DNA from: Janthinobacterium sp. 67
Lineage (GTDB): Bacteria > Pseudomonadota > Gammaproteobacteria > Burkholderiales > Burkholderiaceae_D
Assembly (NCBI RefSeq): GCF_002797895.1
Contig: NZ_PGES01000001.1
Span: forward strand, 4,836,001-4,900,000
Reading direction: 5' to 3'
DNA length: 64,000 nucleotides
The notes beneath the pieces are model-generated. The model searched no databases and was not told where the DNA came from. It saw nothing but the letters and a program-made list of their open reading frames with translations. The first letter of the stretch is position 1, and each line of letters starts with the position of its first letter. Below, in pieces: positions 41,329 through 49,990 of the stretch. A program made the position numbers and the translations under genes.

Positions 41329-42105
41329 TCAACCTTTGACCGTGTAATCGATGATCAACGGTGCATGGTCGGAAAAACGCTCGTCCTTGTAGACGCTGAC
41401 CGTGTGCGCCTGGGCCGCGATGCCGGGGGTGGCGACGTGATAATCGATGCGCCAGCCCACGTTCTTCGCGTAGGCCTGGCCGCGGTTGCTCCACCACGTG
41501 TACTGGTCTTCGCGCTTGTCCAGGCCGCGGTGCACGTCGACGAAGCCCACTTCGTCGAAGACGCGCGTCAGCCATGCCCGTTCCTCGGGCAGGAAGCCGG
41601 AATTCTTCTTGTTGCCCTTCCAGTTCTTCAAGTCGATTTCATGGTGGGCGATGTTCCAGTCGCCGCAGATGACCACTTCGCGGCCCAGCGACTTCAATTC
41701 CAGCAGGTGCGGCAGGAACAGCTCCATGAAGCGGAACTTGGCTTCCTGGCGTTCCGGGCCGGACGAGCCGGACGGGCAGTACACGGAAATGACGGAGAGG
41801 TTGCCAAAATCGCAGCGCACGTAGCGGCCTTCGGCATCGAATTCAGGGCTGCCGAAACCGATATGCACGGCGTCTGGCTCGACCTTGCTGTACACGCCCG
41901 TGCCCGAATAGCCTTTTTTCTCGGCATAGTGGAAATGGCCATGGTAGCCGTGCGGGTTGAGGAATTCCGGCGTCATGTCGGGCAGCTGCGCCTTCAATTC
42001 CTGCACGCAGATGAAATCGGCCGTCTGCGTGCCCATCCAGTTGAAAAAGCCTTTTTTGGCGGCGGAACGGATACCGTTCAGATTGGCGGAAATAATTTTT
42101 GGCAT
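41329..42105 (-). CDS. xthA: Exodeoxyribonuclease III
   Basis: The 258-residue enzyme is a full-length exonuclease III/AP endonuclease: MPKIISANLNGIRSA, FICVQELKAQ (metal-binding Glu), YSGTGVYSK, VICGDWNIAHHEIDLKN (catalytic Asp and Asn) and the final FSDHAPLIIDY histidine. It cuts DNA at abasic sites and trims damaged 3' ends. The start at 42105 is set by the family N-terminus. It is divergent from pyrE, with about 110 bases between them. Confidence 0.96.
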   Translation of the reverse strand: MPKIISANLNGIRSAAKKGFFNWMGTQTADFICVQELKAQLPDMTPEFLNPHGYHGHFHYAEKKGYSGTGVYSKVEPDAVHIGFGSPEFDAEGRYVRCDFGNLSVISVYCPSGSSGPERQEAKFRFMELFLPHLLELKSLGREVVICGDWNIAHHEIDLKNWKGNKKNSGFLPEERAWLTRVFDEVGFVDVHRGLDKREDQYTWWSNRGQAYAKNVGWRIDYHVATPGIAAQAHTVSVYKDERFSDHAPLIIDYTVKG

Positions 42106-42214
42106 AGGTCGAGAGTGAAAAGGGCGTTGTACGGGGCCGGCGGGCGCGGCATGGCGATTGTCTCGCCGGTGCGCGCGGATTAAAATACAGGCACTTTTAA
42201 AAAATGAGGCTAAT

Positions 42215-42877
42215 GTGAATAATTTACGCCAGCAGTTTATCGCGTTTTCAGTATCCAAGGGAGTCTTGCGGTTCGGCGAGTTCACCACCAAGGCCGGACG
42301 CCAGTCGCCGTACTTCTTCAATGCGGGCCTGTTCCATGACGGCGCCACCCTGGCCGAACTGGCGCAGTTCTACGCGCAAACCCTGCTCGACTCGGGCGTG
42401 GAATTCGACATGCTGTTCGGCCCCGCCTACAAGGGCATCACTTTGGCGTCGGCCACCGCCGTGGCGCTGGCCGGCAAGGGCCGCAACACCTCGTTCGCCT
42501 TCAACCGCAAGGAAGCCAAGGACCATGGCGAAGGCGGCACCATCGTTGGCGCCAAGCTGCATGGCAAAGTCGTCATCATTGACGATGTGATCTCGGCCGG
42601 CACTTCGGTGCGCGAATCGGTGGACATGATACGCGCCGCTGGCGCCGAACCATGCGCCGTGCTGATCGCCCTGGACCGCATGGAGCGTTCCGGCCCGGAT
42701 GGCCAGCTGTCACCAAGTTCGGCGGTGCAGGAAGTGTCGAAACAGTATGGCATCCCCGTCATCTCGATCGGCAACCTGGACGATCTGTTCGGCTACCTGA
42801 ATGGCGCGGGCGCTGATCCGGAATTGCTGAAATATAAAGAAGCCGTCTCCGCATACCGCAATCGGTATGGTATTTAA
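42215..42877 (+). CDS. pyrE: Orotate phosphoribosyltransferase
   Basis: The 220-residue enzyme joins orotate to PRPP in pyrimidine synthesis. The PRPP motif is [17 protein letters not shown] and the substrate loop [10 protein letters not shown]. The start is GTG 42215 ([11 protein letters not shown]), with GAGG seven bases upstream; no better ATG is in place. The stop overlaps the stop of the convergent acetyltransferase by three bases (TTAA shared). Confidence 0.96.
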   Translation: MNNLRQQFIAFSVSKGVLRFGEFTTKAGRQSPYFFNAGLFHDGATLAELAQFYAQTLLDSGVEFDMLFGPAYKGITLASATAVALAGKGRNTSFAFNRKEAKDHGEGGTIVGAKLHGKVVIIDDVISAGTSVRESVDMIRAAGAEPCAVLIALDRMERSGPDGQLSPSSAVQEVSKQYGIPVISIGNLDDLFGYLNGAGADPELLKYKEAVSAYRNRYGI

Positions 42878-43116
42878 GTAGTTCTCTCCAGCAGCGCCCG
42901 CAGCCGCGGGTCGCTGCAGGCGGTGGCAGCTTGCGGGTGGCATTGCAACAGCCGCCGCAACAGTGCGCCGCCGATGCCGCGCCGGCGGAATGGCGGTTTC
43001 ACGAACAGCATGTTCACCGTCACTTCATCGGCGTGTCGGCTGATGTCGAGCATGGCCACCTGCTGGCCGTCGATCCACGCGCACAGCGCGCTGTCTCCTT
43101 GCCAGTCGATCTGCAT
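42874..43116 (-). CDS. Small GNAT-like acetyltransferase domain protein
   Basis: The 80-residue protein keeps the acetyl-CoA motif of GNAT enzymes, [24 protein letters not shown], but is shorter than a full GNAT domain (about 140 residues). It may be a minimal form like the short YjdJ-type proteins, or a remnant. The start at 43116 shares one base with the stop of the TauE gene; ATG 43128, 12 bases earlier, is also possible. No substrate is suggested by the context. Confidence 0.6.
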   Translation of the reverse strand: MQIDWQGDSALCAWIDGQQVAMLDISRHADEVTVNMLFVKPPFRRRGIGGALLRRLLQCHPQAATACSDPRLRALLERTT

Positions 43117-43859
43117 CACGCCATCCATGGTTTGACCGCCGCATGCAAGCCCAGGGCAAACAGCCCGGCAAAAAAGCAGCGCTTGAATACCTGCTGCGCG
43201 ATGCGTCCGCGCAGCCATTGACCGGCCAGCATGCCGGCCAGCGCCGGCAGCAGCGCATACGCGGAAGCGCCGGCCGCGCCGAGGCTGAAGTTGCCGTGCA
43301 GGGCAAGGCTGGCCGCCAGCGCCACGGTCGATGCCGTAAACGCCAGGCCCAGCGCCTGCACCAGCGCATCGCGCGCCAGCCCCAGGCCCTGCAGATACGG
43401 CACGGCGGGGATGACGAAGACGCCCGTGGCGGCCGTCACCAGTCCCGTCACGGCTCCCGCCACGGGCCCCAGCCACGCTTCGTGCCGCGCCGGCACGCGC
43501 AGCTGCAGCGATAACAATCCCGCCAGCGCATACAGCATCAGCGCCACGCCCAGCGCGACGACGGCCCAGGCGCCGCTGTCGGCCGGCAGCAGGGCGCCGC
43601 CCGCCACAGTGCCGGCCATGACGGCGGCCAGCATGGGCCACAAACGGCGCAGCAGGGCGCGCAGGCCGGGGCCGGCCGCCAGTTGCCACACGTTCGTCAC
43701 CATCGATGGCACGATCAGCAGGGCGGCCGCCTGCACGGGCGGCATGACGAGGCTGAGCGTGCCCATGGCCACCGTCGGCAAGCCTAGTCCGACTACGCCC
43801 TTGACGAAGCCAGCGGCCAGAAAGCTGGCGCCGACCGCCAGCAAAAATACGATGTCCAT
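43116..43859 (-). CDS. TauE/SafE-family membrane transporter
   Basis: The 247-residue protein has seven or eight hydrophobic segments with the family features SFLAAGFVKGVVGLGLPTVAMG and a second-half repeat PVAGAVTGLVTAATGVFVIPAVPYLQ. TauE/SafE proteins move sulfur anions or related organic anions outwards. The gene is divergent from a LysR regulator, which probably controls it, and overlaps the small GNAT gene downstream. Confidence 0.88.
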   Translation of the reverse strand: MDIVFLLAVGASFLAAGFVKGVVGLGLPTVAMGTLSLVMPPVQAAALLIVPSMVTNVWQLAAGPGLRALLRRLWPMLAAVMAGTVAGGALLPADSGAWAVVALGVALMLYALAGLLSLQLRVPARHEAWLGPVAGAVTGLVTAATGVFVIPAVPYLQGLGLARDALVQALGLAFTASTVALAASLALHGNFSLGAAGASAYALLPALAGMLAGQWLRGRIAQQVFKRCFFAGLFALGLHAAVKPWMA

Positions 43860-43984
43860 GTTTTGATTGCAGAATGAGTGTGCGTGGATTTTGCGCGTCG
43901 CACGTACTTTCGCCAAGGCGGATTATTTTGAGTCAGCCTAAGTTAAAAGCGAAGGCTGGTAAGATGGCGCAAAGGAGAGCCGCC

Positions 43985-44878
43985 ATGCGCTTTGATCTGG
44001 TCGATTTGCAGCTGTTTGTGAACGTTGTGGAGGCGGGGAGTCTGACGGCGGGCGCCGCGCGCAGCCATCTCGCATTGGCGTCGAGCAGCGCACGCGTGCG
44101 CGGCATGGAAGAGATGCTGGGCATGCCCTTGCTGCTGCGCGGGCGGCGTGGCGTGGAGCCGACGCCCGTGGGCCAGACCTTGCTCCATCACGCGCGCCTG
44201 GTGCTGCTGCAAATGGAGAAAATGCGCGGCGAACTTGGCGAATTTGCGCGCGGCTTGAAAGGGCAGTTGCGGCTGCTGTGCAATACGGCCGCGCTCAGCG
44301 AATTTTTGCCCGAGGCGCTAGGCGCTTTTCTCGACCGCCATCCGAACCTGACCATCGACCTGGAAGAGCGTCTCAGTTACGATATCGTCAAGGCCGTCTC
44401 GGAAGGACTGGCCGACATGGGCATCGTGTCCGACTCGGTCGACATGCGCGGCTTGCAGACGTTTTTGTTTCGCCCCGACCGGCTGGTGGTCATCGCGGCG
44501 GCCGATGGCGTGCACCACCGTGCCTTGGGCCAGGATGGCGTCGTCGATTTTGCCAGCGTGCTGGATCACGATTTCATCGGTCTGGCCGACGACAGCGCGA
44601 TGCAGCAATACCTGGGCATGCATGCGGCGCGTCTGGGACGCCCATTGAAGGTGCGCGTGCGGCTGCGCAGCTTCGATGCCGTCTGCCGCATGGTGGCCAG
44701 CGGCGTGGGCATCAGCGTCGTGCCGCTGGCGGCGGCCAGCCGCTGCCAGCAGACGATGGCGCTGCGCTGCCTGGAATTATCCGATCCCTGGTCGGTACGC
44801 AATCTCACCATTTGCGTGCGCCAGTTCAGTGAATTACCCCTGTATGCGCGCCAGTTGATCGATCATCTGAAGGCGTGA
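43985..44878 (+). CDS. LysR-family transcriptional regulator
   Basis: The 297-residue protein has an N-terminal winged helix (FDLVDLQLFVNVVEAGSLTA, SSARVRGMEEMLGMPLLLR) and a C-terminal periplasmic-binding-like sensor domain (LRLLCNTAALSEFLPEALGAF). AAGGAG lies eight bases before ATG 43985. It is divergent from the TauE-type transporter gene, 125 bases apart, and is followed by a hydrolase gene, either of which may be its target. The inducer is unknown. Confidence 0.92.
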   Translation: MRFDLVDLQLFVNVVEAGSLTAGAARSHLALASSSARVRGMEEMLGMPLLLRGRRGVEPTPVGQTLLHHARLVLLQMEKMRGELGEFARGLKGQLRLLCNTAALSEFLPEALGAFLDRHPNLTIDLEERLSYDIVKAVSEGLADMGIVSDSVDMRGLQTFLFRPDRLVVIAAADGVHHRALGQDGVVDFASVLDHDFIGLADDSAMQQYLGMHAARLGRPLKVRVRLRSFDAVCRMVASGVGISVVPLAAASRCQQTMALRCLELSDPWSVRNLTICVRQFSELPLYARQLIDHLKA

Positions 44879-44899
44879 CAGGGCATGACAGGAGCAGCG

Positions 44900-45766
44900 A
44901 TGCGTTTTTCAGAAGACAAGATGGCCAGCCTGCTGTGCAGCGATCAGGTCGAGCGGCCCATCCACATCTGGCAGCCCGAGCATCCCCGCGCCGTGATCCT
45001 GGCGATCCACGGCGGCATGGCGCATGCGGGCGACTACGTCACGCCGGCGCTCTACTTCCGCCAGCACGGCATCGCCACCGTCAGCTTCGACATGGTGGGC
45101 CACGATGGCCAGCGCAAGGTGGACATTCCCTCGTTCGACGCCTTCCTCGACGACGCGGAGCTGTTCCTGGCCTGGATCAAGCAAACGTATCCGGGCTTGC
45201 CCGTATTCGTCATGGGCCACTCGATGGGCGGCCTGATCGCCACCCATCTGGGGCTGGGGCGTTTTGCGGACGATGCGGCCATCAAGGGTTTTATTATCTC
45301 GTCGCCGTATTACGTGAATGCGATACCCGTGCCGAAGGTGCTGCAGATGCTGTCGGGCTGGCTGGCGCGGCGCTTCCCCACGATGAAAGTGCCGCTGGGG
45401 AACCTGACCATGCTGCTGACGCACGATCAAACCATTACGGCGCGCCATTTCCAGGACGAGCGCGATGGCATCCGCGCCAGTGCGGCCTCGGTGCGCTTCG
45501 CCCATGCCTTGACGTCGGCGCAAAAGGAACTGGCGGGCGGCTTGTCGGACTGGCGCTTCCCCCTGTTCGCCGTGGTGGCGGGCGACGACAAGCTGGCCGA
45601 CAGCCGCGCCACGGAAAGCATGCTGCGCAGCGTGCCCGATGGCCTGCTCGACTATCACTACTATCCGGCCAATTATCACGAGAATTTCAATGAAGTGAAC
45701 CGCGACGTCATCTTTGCCGCCATCCTGGCGTGGATGGAAAAACTGCTGGCACCCGTGCCGGCGTGA
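44900..45766 (+). CDS. Alpha/beta hydrolase, monoacylglycerol-lipase-like
   Basis: The 288-residue protein has an oxyanion region AVILAIHGGMAHAGDYV, the nucleophile Ser in VMGHSMGGLIATHLG, an Asp in VVAGDDKLAD and a late His (YYPANYHENFNEV). These give the classic Ser-Asp-His triad of lysophospholipase and monoacylglycerol lipase relatives. Start ATG 44900 is favoured by AGGAGC five bases upstream; ATG 44885 is the alternative. It lies 21 bases after the LysR gene and may be co-transcribed. Confidence 0.9.
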   Translation: MRFSEDKMASLLCSDQVERPIHIWQPEHPRAVILAIHGGMAHAGDYVTPALYFRQHGIATVSFDMVGHDGQRKVDIPSFDAFLDDAELFLAWIKQTYPGLPVFVMGHSMGGLIATHLGLGRFADDAAIKGFIISSPYYVNAIPVPKVLQMLSGWLARRFPTMKVPLGNLTMLLTHDQTITARHFQDERDGIRASAASVRFAHALTSAQKELAGGLSDWRFPLFAVVAGDDKLADSRATESMLRSVPDGLLDYHYYPANYHENFNEVNRDVIFAAILAWMEKLLAPVPA

Positions 45767-45859
45767 GGCGCCGGTATCGTTATAATCGGCTAGACTGAAT
45801 TAACCGCCGGTATGCCGGCCCGGTCCCCGCGGCACAGGGGAATACTCAAGGAACGAACG

Positions 45860-46051
45860 ATGCGCTTGCTGATTGCCCTGATACTCCCGTGGCTGACCTT
45901 TTTCACGATCGGCCGCCCGATCGCCGGCATCATTTGCCTGATCCTGCAAATCACCCTGATCGGCTGGCTGCCAGCGACGATCTGGGCCGTGTATGCGCTG
46001 AGCCAGTACAAGACGGACCAGAAAATCGCGGAGGCCATGCGCCGGCGCTGA
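45860..46051 (+). CDS. YqaE/Pmp3-family small membrane protein
   Basis: The 63-residue protein consists of two membrane segments (LLIALILPWLTFFTIGRP and GIICLILQITLIGWLPATIW) and a charged end, the layout of the Pmp3/YqaE family. The family is linked to salt and membrane-potential stress. The start at 45860 is fixed by AGGAA upstream and by the family N-terminus. It stands between a hydrolase and a small exported protein. Confidence 0.85.
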   Translation: MRLLIALILPWLTFFTIGRPIAGIICLILQITLIGWLPATIWAVYALSQYKTDQKIAEAMRRR

Positions 46052-46116
46052 TGTGGGTCTAAGTCCTGTTTAAGCTGCGCTTCCTATCTTGATTCGACCG
46101 ACATGAGGAGAGTGAG

Positions 46117-46581
46117 ATGGCACCAGACAGACGCGGTACCCTGGGCCTGGCGGCGGCAATGCTGGCCGCCGGGCTGTTGCTGGGAAGTGCGGCACAGGCC
46201 CAAGCCGACAGCGCACTGCCGCCCGTGCAGAAGAGCGGAGCGGTGGAATACCTGAGCGGCGGCATTGGCCTCGACGAGTCGACGGCCATCAAGAGCGCCA
46301 GCCGGCAGTGGCCCTTGAGCCTCGAGTTTTCCGTGCAGGCGGCGGACAAGGCGGAATTTGCCTCGGACGTGAAGCTGGAAATACGCGACGCCAAGGGGGC
46401 TTCGGTGCTGGAAACGACGGCCAGCGGACCGTTCCTGTTGGCGAAGCTGGCGCCGGGCAGCTACAGCCTGCGCGCCACCTTGGCCGGCAAGACACTGGAA
46501 CGCAAGGTGCAAATCAAGGCGGGATCGTCCGCGCGCGTGGAGCTGGTCTGGCCGGCGGGAACGAACCAGGGCCGGCCTTGA
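46117..46581 (+). CDS. Small exported protein of unknown function
   Basis: The 154-residue protein has a signal peptide ending near AQAQA. The mature part (LSLEFSVQAADKAEFASDV, KLEIRDAKGASVLETTASGPFLLAKLAPGSYSLRATLAGK) has the beta-sandwich pattern of carboxypeptidase-regulatory/SpaA-like domains, with the GPFLLxxLxPGxYxLxA signature common in such folds. It is probably periplasmic. TGAGGAGAG precedes the start. Its TGA overlaps the likely TTG start of the next small membrane protein gene, suggesting coupling. Confidence 0.7.
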   Translation: MAPDRRGTLGLAAAMLAAGLLLGSAAQAQADSALPPVQKSGAVEYLSGGIGLDESTAIKSASRQWPLSLEFSVQAADKAEFASDVKLEIRDAKGASVLETTASGPFLLAKLAPGSYSLRATLAGKTLERKVQIKAGSSARVELVWPAGTNQGRP

Positions 46582-46910
46582 TAGCGGGCGACGGCAAGGC
46601 GCCTGAACAGGGCTTGTCGGCGAGGGGCTTGTCGGCACATATCCTGCCCACGTCGGCGACGATGGTCGGCGTGTGCATGACGGTGCTGTCGATCGGGCAC
46701 CTGGCGCCGCGCGGCGAGGTGCGCGTGGCCATCGACAAGCTGCTCGCTGTCGACGCCATCGTCTTTCTCGTCAGCGCCGTGCTCTCGTTCATGTCGCTGC
46801 GCCCCGGCCAGTCGCGCCAGCGCTACGAATGGTGGGGCGAGCTGCTGTTCATTTGCGGCCTCGCCCTGCTGGCGCTGGGCGCCGTGGTGCTGGCCTTCGT
46901 CATCAACTGA
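46578..46910 (+). CDS. Small membrane protein, partner of the preceding exported protein
   Basis: The frame encodes about 110 residues with three hydrophobic segments (SATMVGVCMTVLSIGHL, AVDAIVFLVSAVLSFMSL, LLFICGLALLALGAVVLAFVI). The proposed TTG start at 46578 overlaps the previous stop; ATG 46662 would remove the first 28 residues. I do not recognise a family by sequence. The gene is convergent with the Gfo/Idh/MocA gene, whose stop lies six bases away. Confidence 0.6.
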   Translation: MIAGDGKAPEQGLSARGLSAHILPTSATMVGVCMTVLSIGHLAPRGEVRVAIDKLLAVDAIVFLVSAVLSFMSLRPGQSRQRYEWWGELLFICGLALLALGAVVLAFVIN

Positions 46911-46916
46911 ATTAGA

Positions 46917-47954
46917 TTAGCTGACCGCGAGCACGCGCCCTTCGGCGGCGCTTTGCAGCGCCAGTTCGATCAGGCGTATCGTCGCCGCCGCATCTTCGGC
47001 CGCCACGGGCGCCGCTGCGCCGTGACGGATGGCGTCGGCCATGCCCTGGTAAAAGTCCTGGTAGCGGCCCGCCTGCATCTCAAGGTGCTCGAAATGTCCG
47101 TCCGGCTGCGTGCCCAGATGCAGCGCGCCGCGCACGGGGTCCACGCCCCAGCCGGGCTGTCCAGGCGTGCCGCCCGCCTTCAGGGCGTCTTCCTGCGGAT
47201 CGAGGCCGAACTTCACGAAGCTGCCCTTGTCGCCATGCACGGCGAAGCGCGCCGTCGGCGCCTTCACCAGACAGCCCGCTTGCAGCACCACGCGCAACCG
47301 GTCGTAGTACAGCACGATGTGCATGTAGTCGACGGCTTGCGCGCCATCGCGCTGCAGGGCGATATCGGCGTACAGTTTTTCCGGCTGGCCGAACAGCTGC
47401 ATGGCCTGGTCCAGCATGTGCGGACCCAGGTCGTACAGCAAGCCGCCGCCGGGCGCGCCGGACTCGCGCCAGCGCTGGCGGATCTCGGGGCGGAAGCGGT
47501 CGAAATGCGATTCGACGCTGGCGATGCGGCCCAGGGTGCCCTGCGCCAGCAGCGTTTTCAGGGTGAGGAAGTCGCCATCCCAGCGGCGGTTGTGGTACAC
47601 GCTGAGCACCAGCTTGCGTTCTTTCGCCAGCGCGATCAGGCTCTGCGCCTCGGCACTGGAAATGGTGAATGGCTTGTCGACCACCACGTGCTTGCCTGCC
47701 TGCAGGGCCGCTTGCGCCAGGCTGAAATGCGCTTCGTTGGGCGCGGCGATGACGACCAGTTCGATCGATGGATCGGCAAACAGCTGCGCGGGCTGCGCAT
47801 GCACGGTGGCGTTCGGCCAATCCTTGTGCACGAGCTCCGGCTTGCTGGAGGCGACGGCCGCCAGTTCCAGGGCATCGATGGCGGACAGGACGGGAGCGTG
47901 GAAGGTGGAGCCGGCAAAGCCGTAGCCGACGAGGCCGGTTTTGATCTTGTTCAT
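46917..47954 (-). CDS. Gfo/Idh/MocA-family NAD(P)-dependent oxidoreductase
   Basis: The 345-residue protein begins with a Rossmann fold (GLVGYGFAGSTFHAPVL) and contains the family catalytic lysine in HVVVDKPFTIS. The second domain (GGLLYDLGPHMLDQAMQLFG) forms the sheet that binds a sugar or polyol substrate. The family oxidises or reduces sugars and related compounds, and the substrate cannot be named from sequence. The gene stands alone between convergent small membrane genes and the BlaR1-like gene upstream. Confidence 0.88.
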   Translation of the reverse strand: MNKIKTGLVGYGFAGSTFHAPVLSAIDALELAAVASSKPELVHKDWPNATVHAQPAQLFADPSIELVVIAAPNEAHFSLAQAALQAGKHVVVDKPFTISSAEAQSLIALAKERKLVLSVYHNRRWDGDFLTLKTLLAQGTLGRIASVESHFDRFRPEIRQRWRESGAPGGGLLYDLGPHMLDQAMQLFGQPEKLYADIALQRDGAQAVDYMHIVLYYDRLRVVLQAGCLVKAPTARFAVHGDKGSFVKFGLDPQEDALKAGGTPGQPGWGVDPVRGALHLGTQPDGHFEHLEMQAGRYQDFYQGMADAIRHGAAAPVAAEDAAATIRLIELALQSAAEGRVLAVS

Positions 47955-48001
47955 GGCGTGTTCACAGGTGCGTGGAAGAATCCATGATCATACCCGCAAG
48001 C

Positions 48002-48046
48002 GGGCGGCGGCAGCGCTGCTGCGATGTTGCTGCGCTGCCGCCGCCC
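48002..48046. terminator. Perfect 14-bp inverted repeat after the BlaR1-like gene
   Basis: GGGCGGCGGCAGCG (48002-48015) and CGCTGCCGCCGCCC (48033-48046) form a very stable stem with a 17-base loop, five bases after the BlaR1-like stop. No T run follows on the minus strand, so it may stabilise the mRNA end or act as a Rho-assisted stop. Confidence 0.55.
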
Positions 48047-48051
48047 AGACA

Positions 48052-49299
48052 TTACTTCAGGCGCCAGACGTATTGCACCTTCACGCTGGCGCCGACAGGC
48101 TTGCCGCCAGCGAGGGCCGGCTTGAACGTGCACTTGGCAATGCCGCTGCGCGCCGCCTCATCGAGGGCCGGATGGCCGCTGCTCTTGACCACGCTCGAAT
48201 CCGTTACCTTGCCGGCGGCATCGACGTCGAAGGACATGGTGACCGTGCCCTCTTCCTTCGCCTTCAGGGATGCGGCTGGCCAGACCGGTTTGCCGCAGAC
48301 GCCAAAGTCGATGATGGGGCGGCGTTCCAGCACGGGCGCGCTGTCGGCGGCGACGGCCTGGCCGTAAATGCCGAGGCAGGCGCCGGCCAGGGCCAGCAGC
48401 GGCACGGCCGCCTTCCAGTTCAGGGTTTGTGGTGCGGGGCGCAGCAATCGTGTGATACGTGACATGAGATCTCCTCCGTTGGCCGCCTGGGCCAGGTGGT
48501 GGGTTGAGAACTGGAGACGTTCCAGTTCCGAGAGTGCAAGAGCCAGACGCCGCGGTTCGCCCAGTTGTCTTGCTGCGAAATCATCTGCAATATGTTCGCG
48601 TTCGAGGCGCACGCCGCGTGAAATCCACCAGACGGCAGGGTGGAAGAACAGCAGCGCCTCGATGGCGTTTTGCAGCAGGTTGATCAGATAATCGTGGCGC
48701 CGGATGTGCGCCAGTTCGTGCGCCAGCAGCGCGTCGAGCAGGTGCGGCGGCATGCCGGTCAACAGCGCGGCGGGCACCAGCACCATGGGACGCCAGATGC
48801 CGGCCGTGAGCGGACTGGCGATGCCATCGAGTACGCGCAGCCGCACGGGCCGCGTCACGCCGGCATCGTGCGCCATGCGCGACAGCCTGGTCTGCAGTTG
48901 TCCATGCGTGGTGCCCGTGTTCCTGGCGCTGCGTTCTATCCACAGCATGCCCAGCGCCATGCGCACGGCCAGCATGGCGGCGCACAGGGCCCACACGCCG
49001 ACGACGGCGCGCAGCAGCAGGTCCAGGTCGGGCAGGCTGTCGGGCGCCAGCAGGGCGGCGGGCAGCAAAGCGCTGGAGTACAAGGCGCCCGTGATATCAC
49101 CGCCGGCCAGGCGCAGATACAAGCCCGCCGCCGGCCATGCCAGGCAGGCCAGCAGGGCGCCGCAACCGACGGCGTAGCGCGCTTCAGGACGCGCATTGCG
49201 CAGGGCTGTCCACGCCAGCGCCGTGGCGCAGCCGATCAGCAAGCCTTGCCACAGGAAGTGCAGCAGGGTCCAGCCCAGCGCTGGCACGAAGCCGCTCAT
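48052..49299 (-). CDS. M56/BlaR1-family membrane metallopeptidase with C-terminal TonB domain
   Basis: The 415-residue protein has four hydrophobic segments, then a cytoplasmic zinc motif HELAHIRRHDYLIN typical of M56 (BlaR1/MecR1) peptidases. In place of a penicillin-binding sensor the C-terminal 90 residues form a TonB-like domain (VTMSFDVDAAGKVTDSSVV and a late VQYVW). In BlaR1 the peptidase cleaves the BlaI repressor on a signal. The start overlaps the BlaI stop by four bases, so the two proteins are made together. Which signal it senses is unknown; no beta-lactamase gene lies nearby. Confidence 0.88.
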   Translation of the reverse strand: MSGFVPALGWTLLHFLWQGLLIGCATALAWTALRNARPEARYAVGCGALLACLAWPAAGLYLRLAGGDITGALYSSALLPAALLAPDSLPDLDLLLRAVVGVWALCAAMLAVRMALGMLWIERSARNTGTTHGQLQTRLSRMAHDAGVTRPVRLRVLDGIASPLTAGIWRPMVLVPAALLTGMPPHLLDALLAHELAHIRRHDYLINLLQNAIEALLFFHPAVWWISRGVRLEREHIADDFAARQLGEPRRLALALSELERLQFSTHHLAQAANGGDLMSRITRLLRPAPQTLNWKAAVPLLALAGACLGIYGQAVAADSAPVLERRPIIDFGVCGKPVWPAASLKAKEEGTVTMSFDVDAAGKVTDSSVVKSSGHPALDEAARSGIAKCTFKPALAGGKPVGASVKVQYVWRLK

Positions 49300-49679
49300 G
49301 ACTGATCGTCCTTGAGCATTTTTTCGATCTCTTCGCGTTCGGCGCGCGACACGCCCGTGCGCAGCGCCGCCAGCACCAGCGCCTTGGCGGAACCGGCAAA
49401 GGCCTTCTGCATCAATTCCTTGAGCAGGTTCGTCTGCAGGCTGTCCTGCGCCTGCGCCGGCGCATACACGTGCGAGCGCTGGCTTTCGTCGCGGATCAGC
49501 AAGCCCTTGCCGTGCATGATCTGCATCAGGCGCAGCACGGTGCCATACGTGATGGCCGGTTTGGCCAGCGCCATCGCCTCGTGCACCTGCTTGGCCGTGG
49601 CGGCGCCCAGCGGCCACAGTGCCTGCAGCAGATCGAGTTCGGCTGCCGTCGGTTTCGGAATGTCGGGTGTCTTGGCCAT
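49296..49679 (-). CDS. BlaI/MecI/CopY-family transcriptional repressor
   Basis: The 127-residue protein has a winged-helix domain (AAELDLLQALWPLGAATAKQVHEAM, TYGTVLRLMQIMHGKGLLIR) and a dimerisation tail, typical of BlaI/MecI. AGAGGAAA lies six bases before ATG 49679, so the shorter start is better supported than the frame's 18-codon extension. It should repress its own operon with the BlaR1-like gene. A dyad resembling an operator lies at 49726-49743. Confidence 0.9.
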   Translation of the reverse strand: MAKTPDIPKPTAAELDLLQALWPLGAATAKQVHEAMALAKPAITYGTVLRLMQIMHGKGLLIRDESQRSHVYAPAQAQDSLQTNLLKELMQKAFAGSAKALVLAALRTGVSRAEREEIEKMLKDDQS

Positions 49680-49725
49680 GCGGTTTTCCTCTTGCCTGAA
49701 ATTCAATAGGGCTAGATTAAACCTT

Positions 49726-49743
49726 GTAGACAAAAATGTATAC
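49726..49743. promoter_or_regulatory. Candidate BlaI-type operator dyad
   Basis: GTAGACA-AAAA-TGTATAC has six of seven symmetric positions paired around a 4-base centre and includes the ACA/TGT core of BlaI/MecI operators. It lies 47 bases upstream of the BlaI start. Confidence 0.55.
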
Positions 49744-49861
49744 TTTAATTTTCAGATTGGAAAAAAGTGCTGTTTTTAAGCGTGAGATGAACTAGACATA
49801 CTGGTATAGTTCCTGTCCGGCAGCGGCGTGGGACGCAAGTCATTGGACAGAATGACAGAAA

Positions 49862-49891
49862 TTGGTTGCATTTGAGAAATTACTATATAAT
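49862..49891 (+). promoter_or_regulatory. Candidate promoter in the AT-rich gap before a lipoprotein gene
   Basis: TTGGTT (49862-49867) and a perfect -10 TATAAT (49886-49891) are 18 bases apart, about 100 bases before the lipoprotein start. The 311 bases from 49680 to 49990 hold no gene; they hold this promoter and the candidate BlaI operator and are much more AT-rich than the rest of the window. Confidence 0.5.
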
Positions 49892-49990
49892 CATTGCCAA
49901 TTTCACCAAGAGTACAGTTTGCCCTATCTGGCCGTTGCCTGTTAATCCATCTATTTATGAAGCCTCGCTGACCCAGGCCCAACTCTTCCC

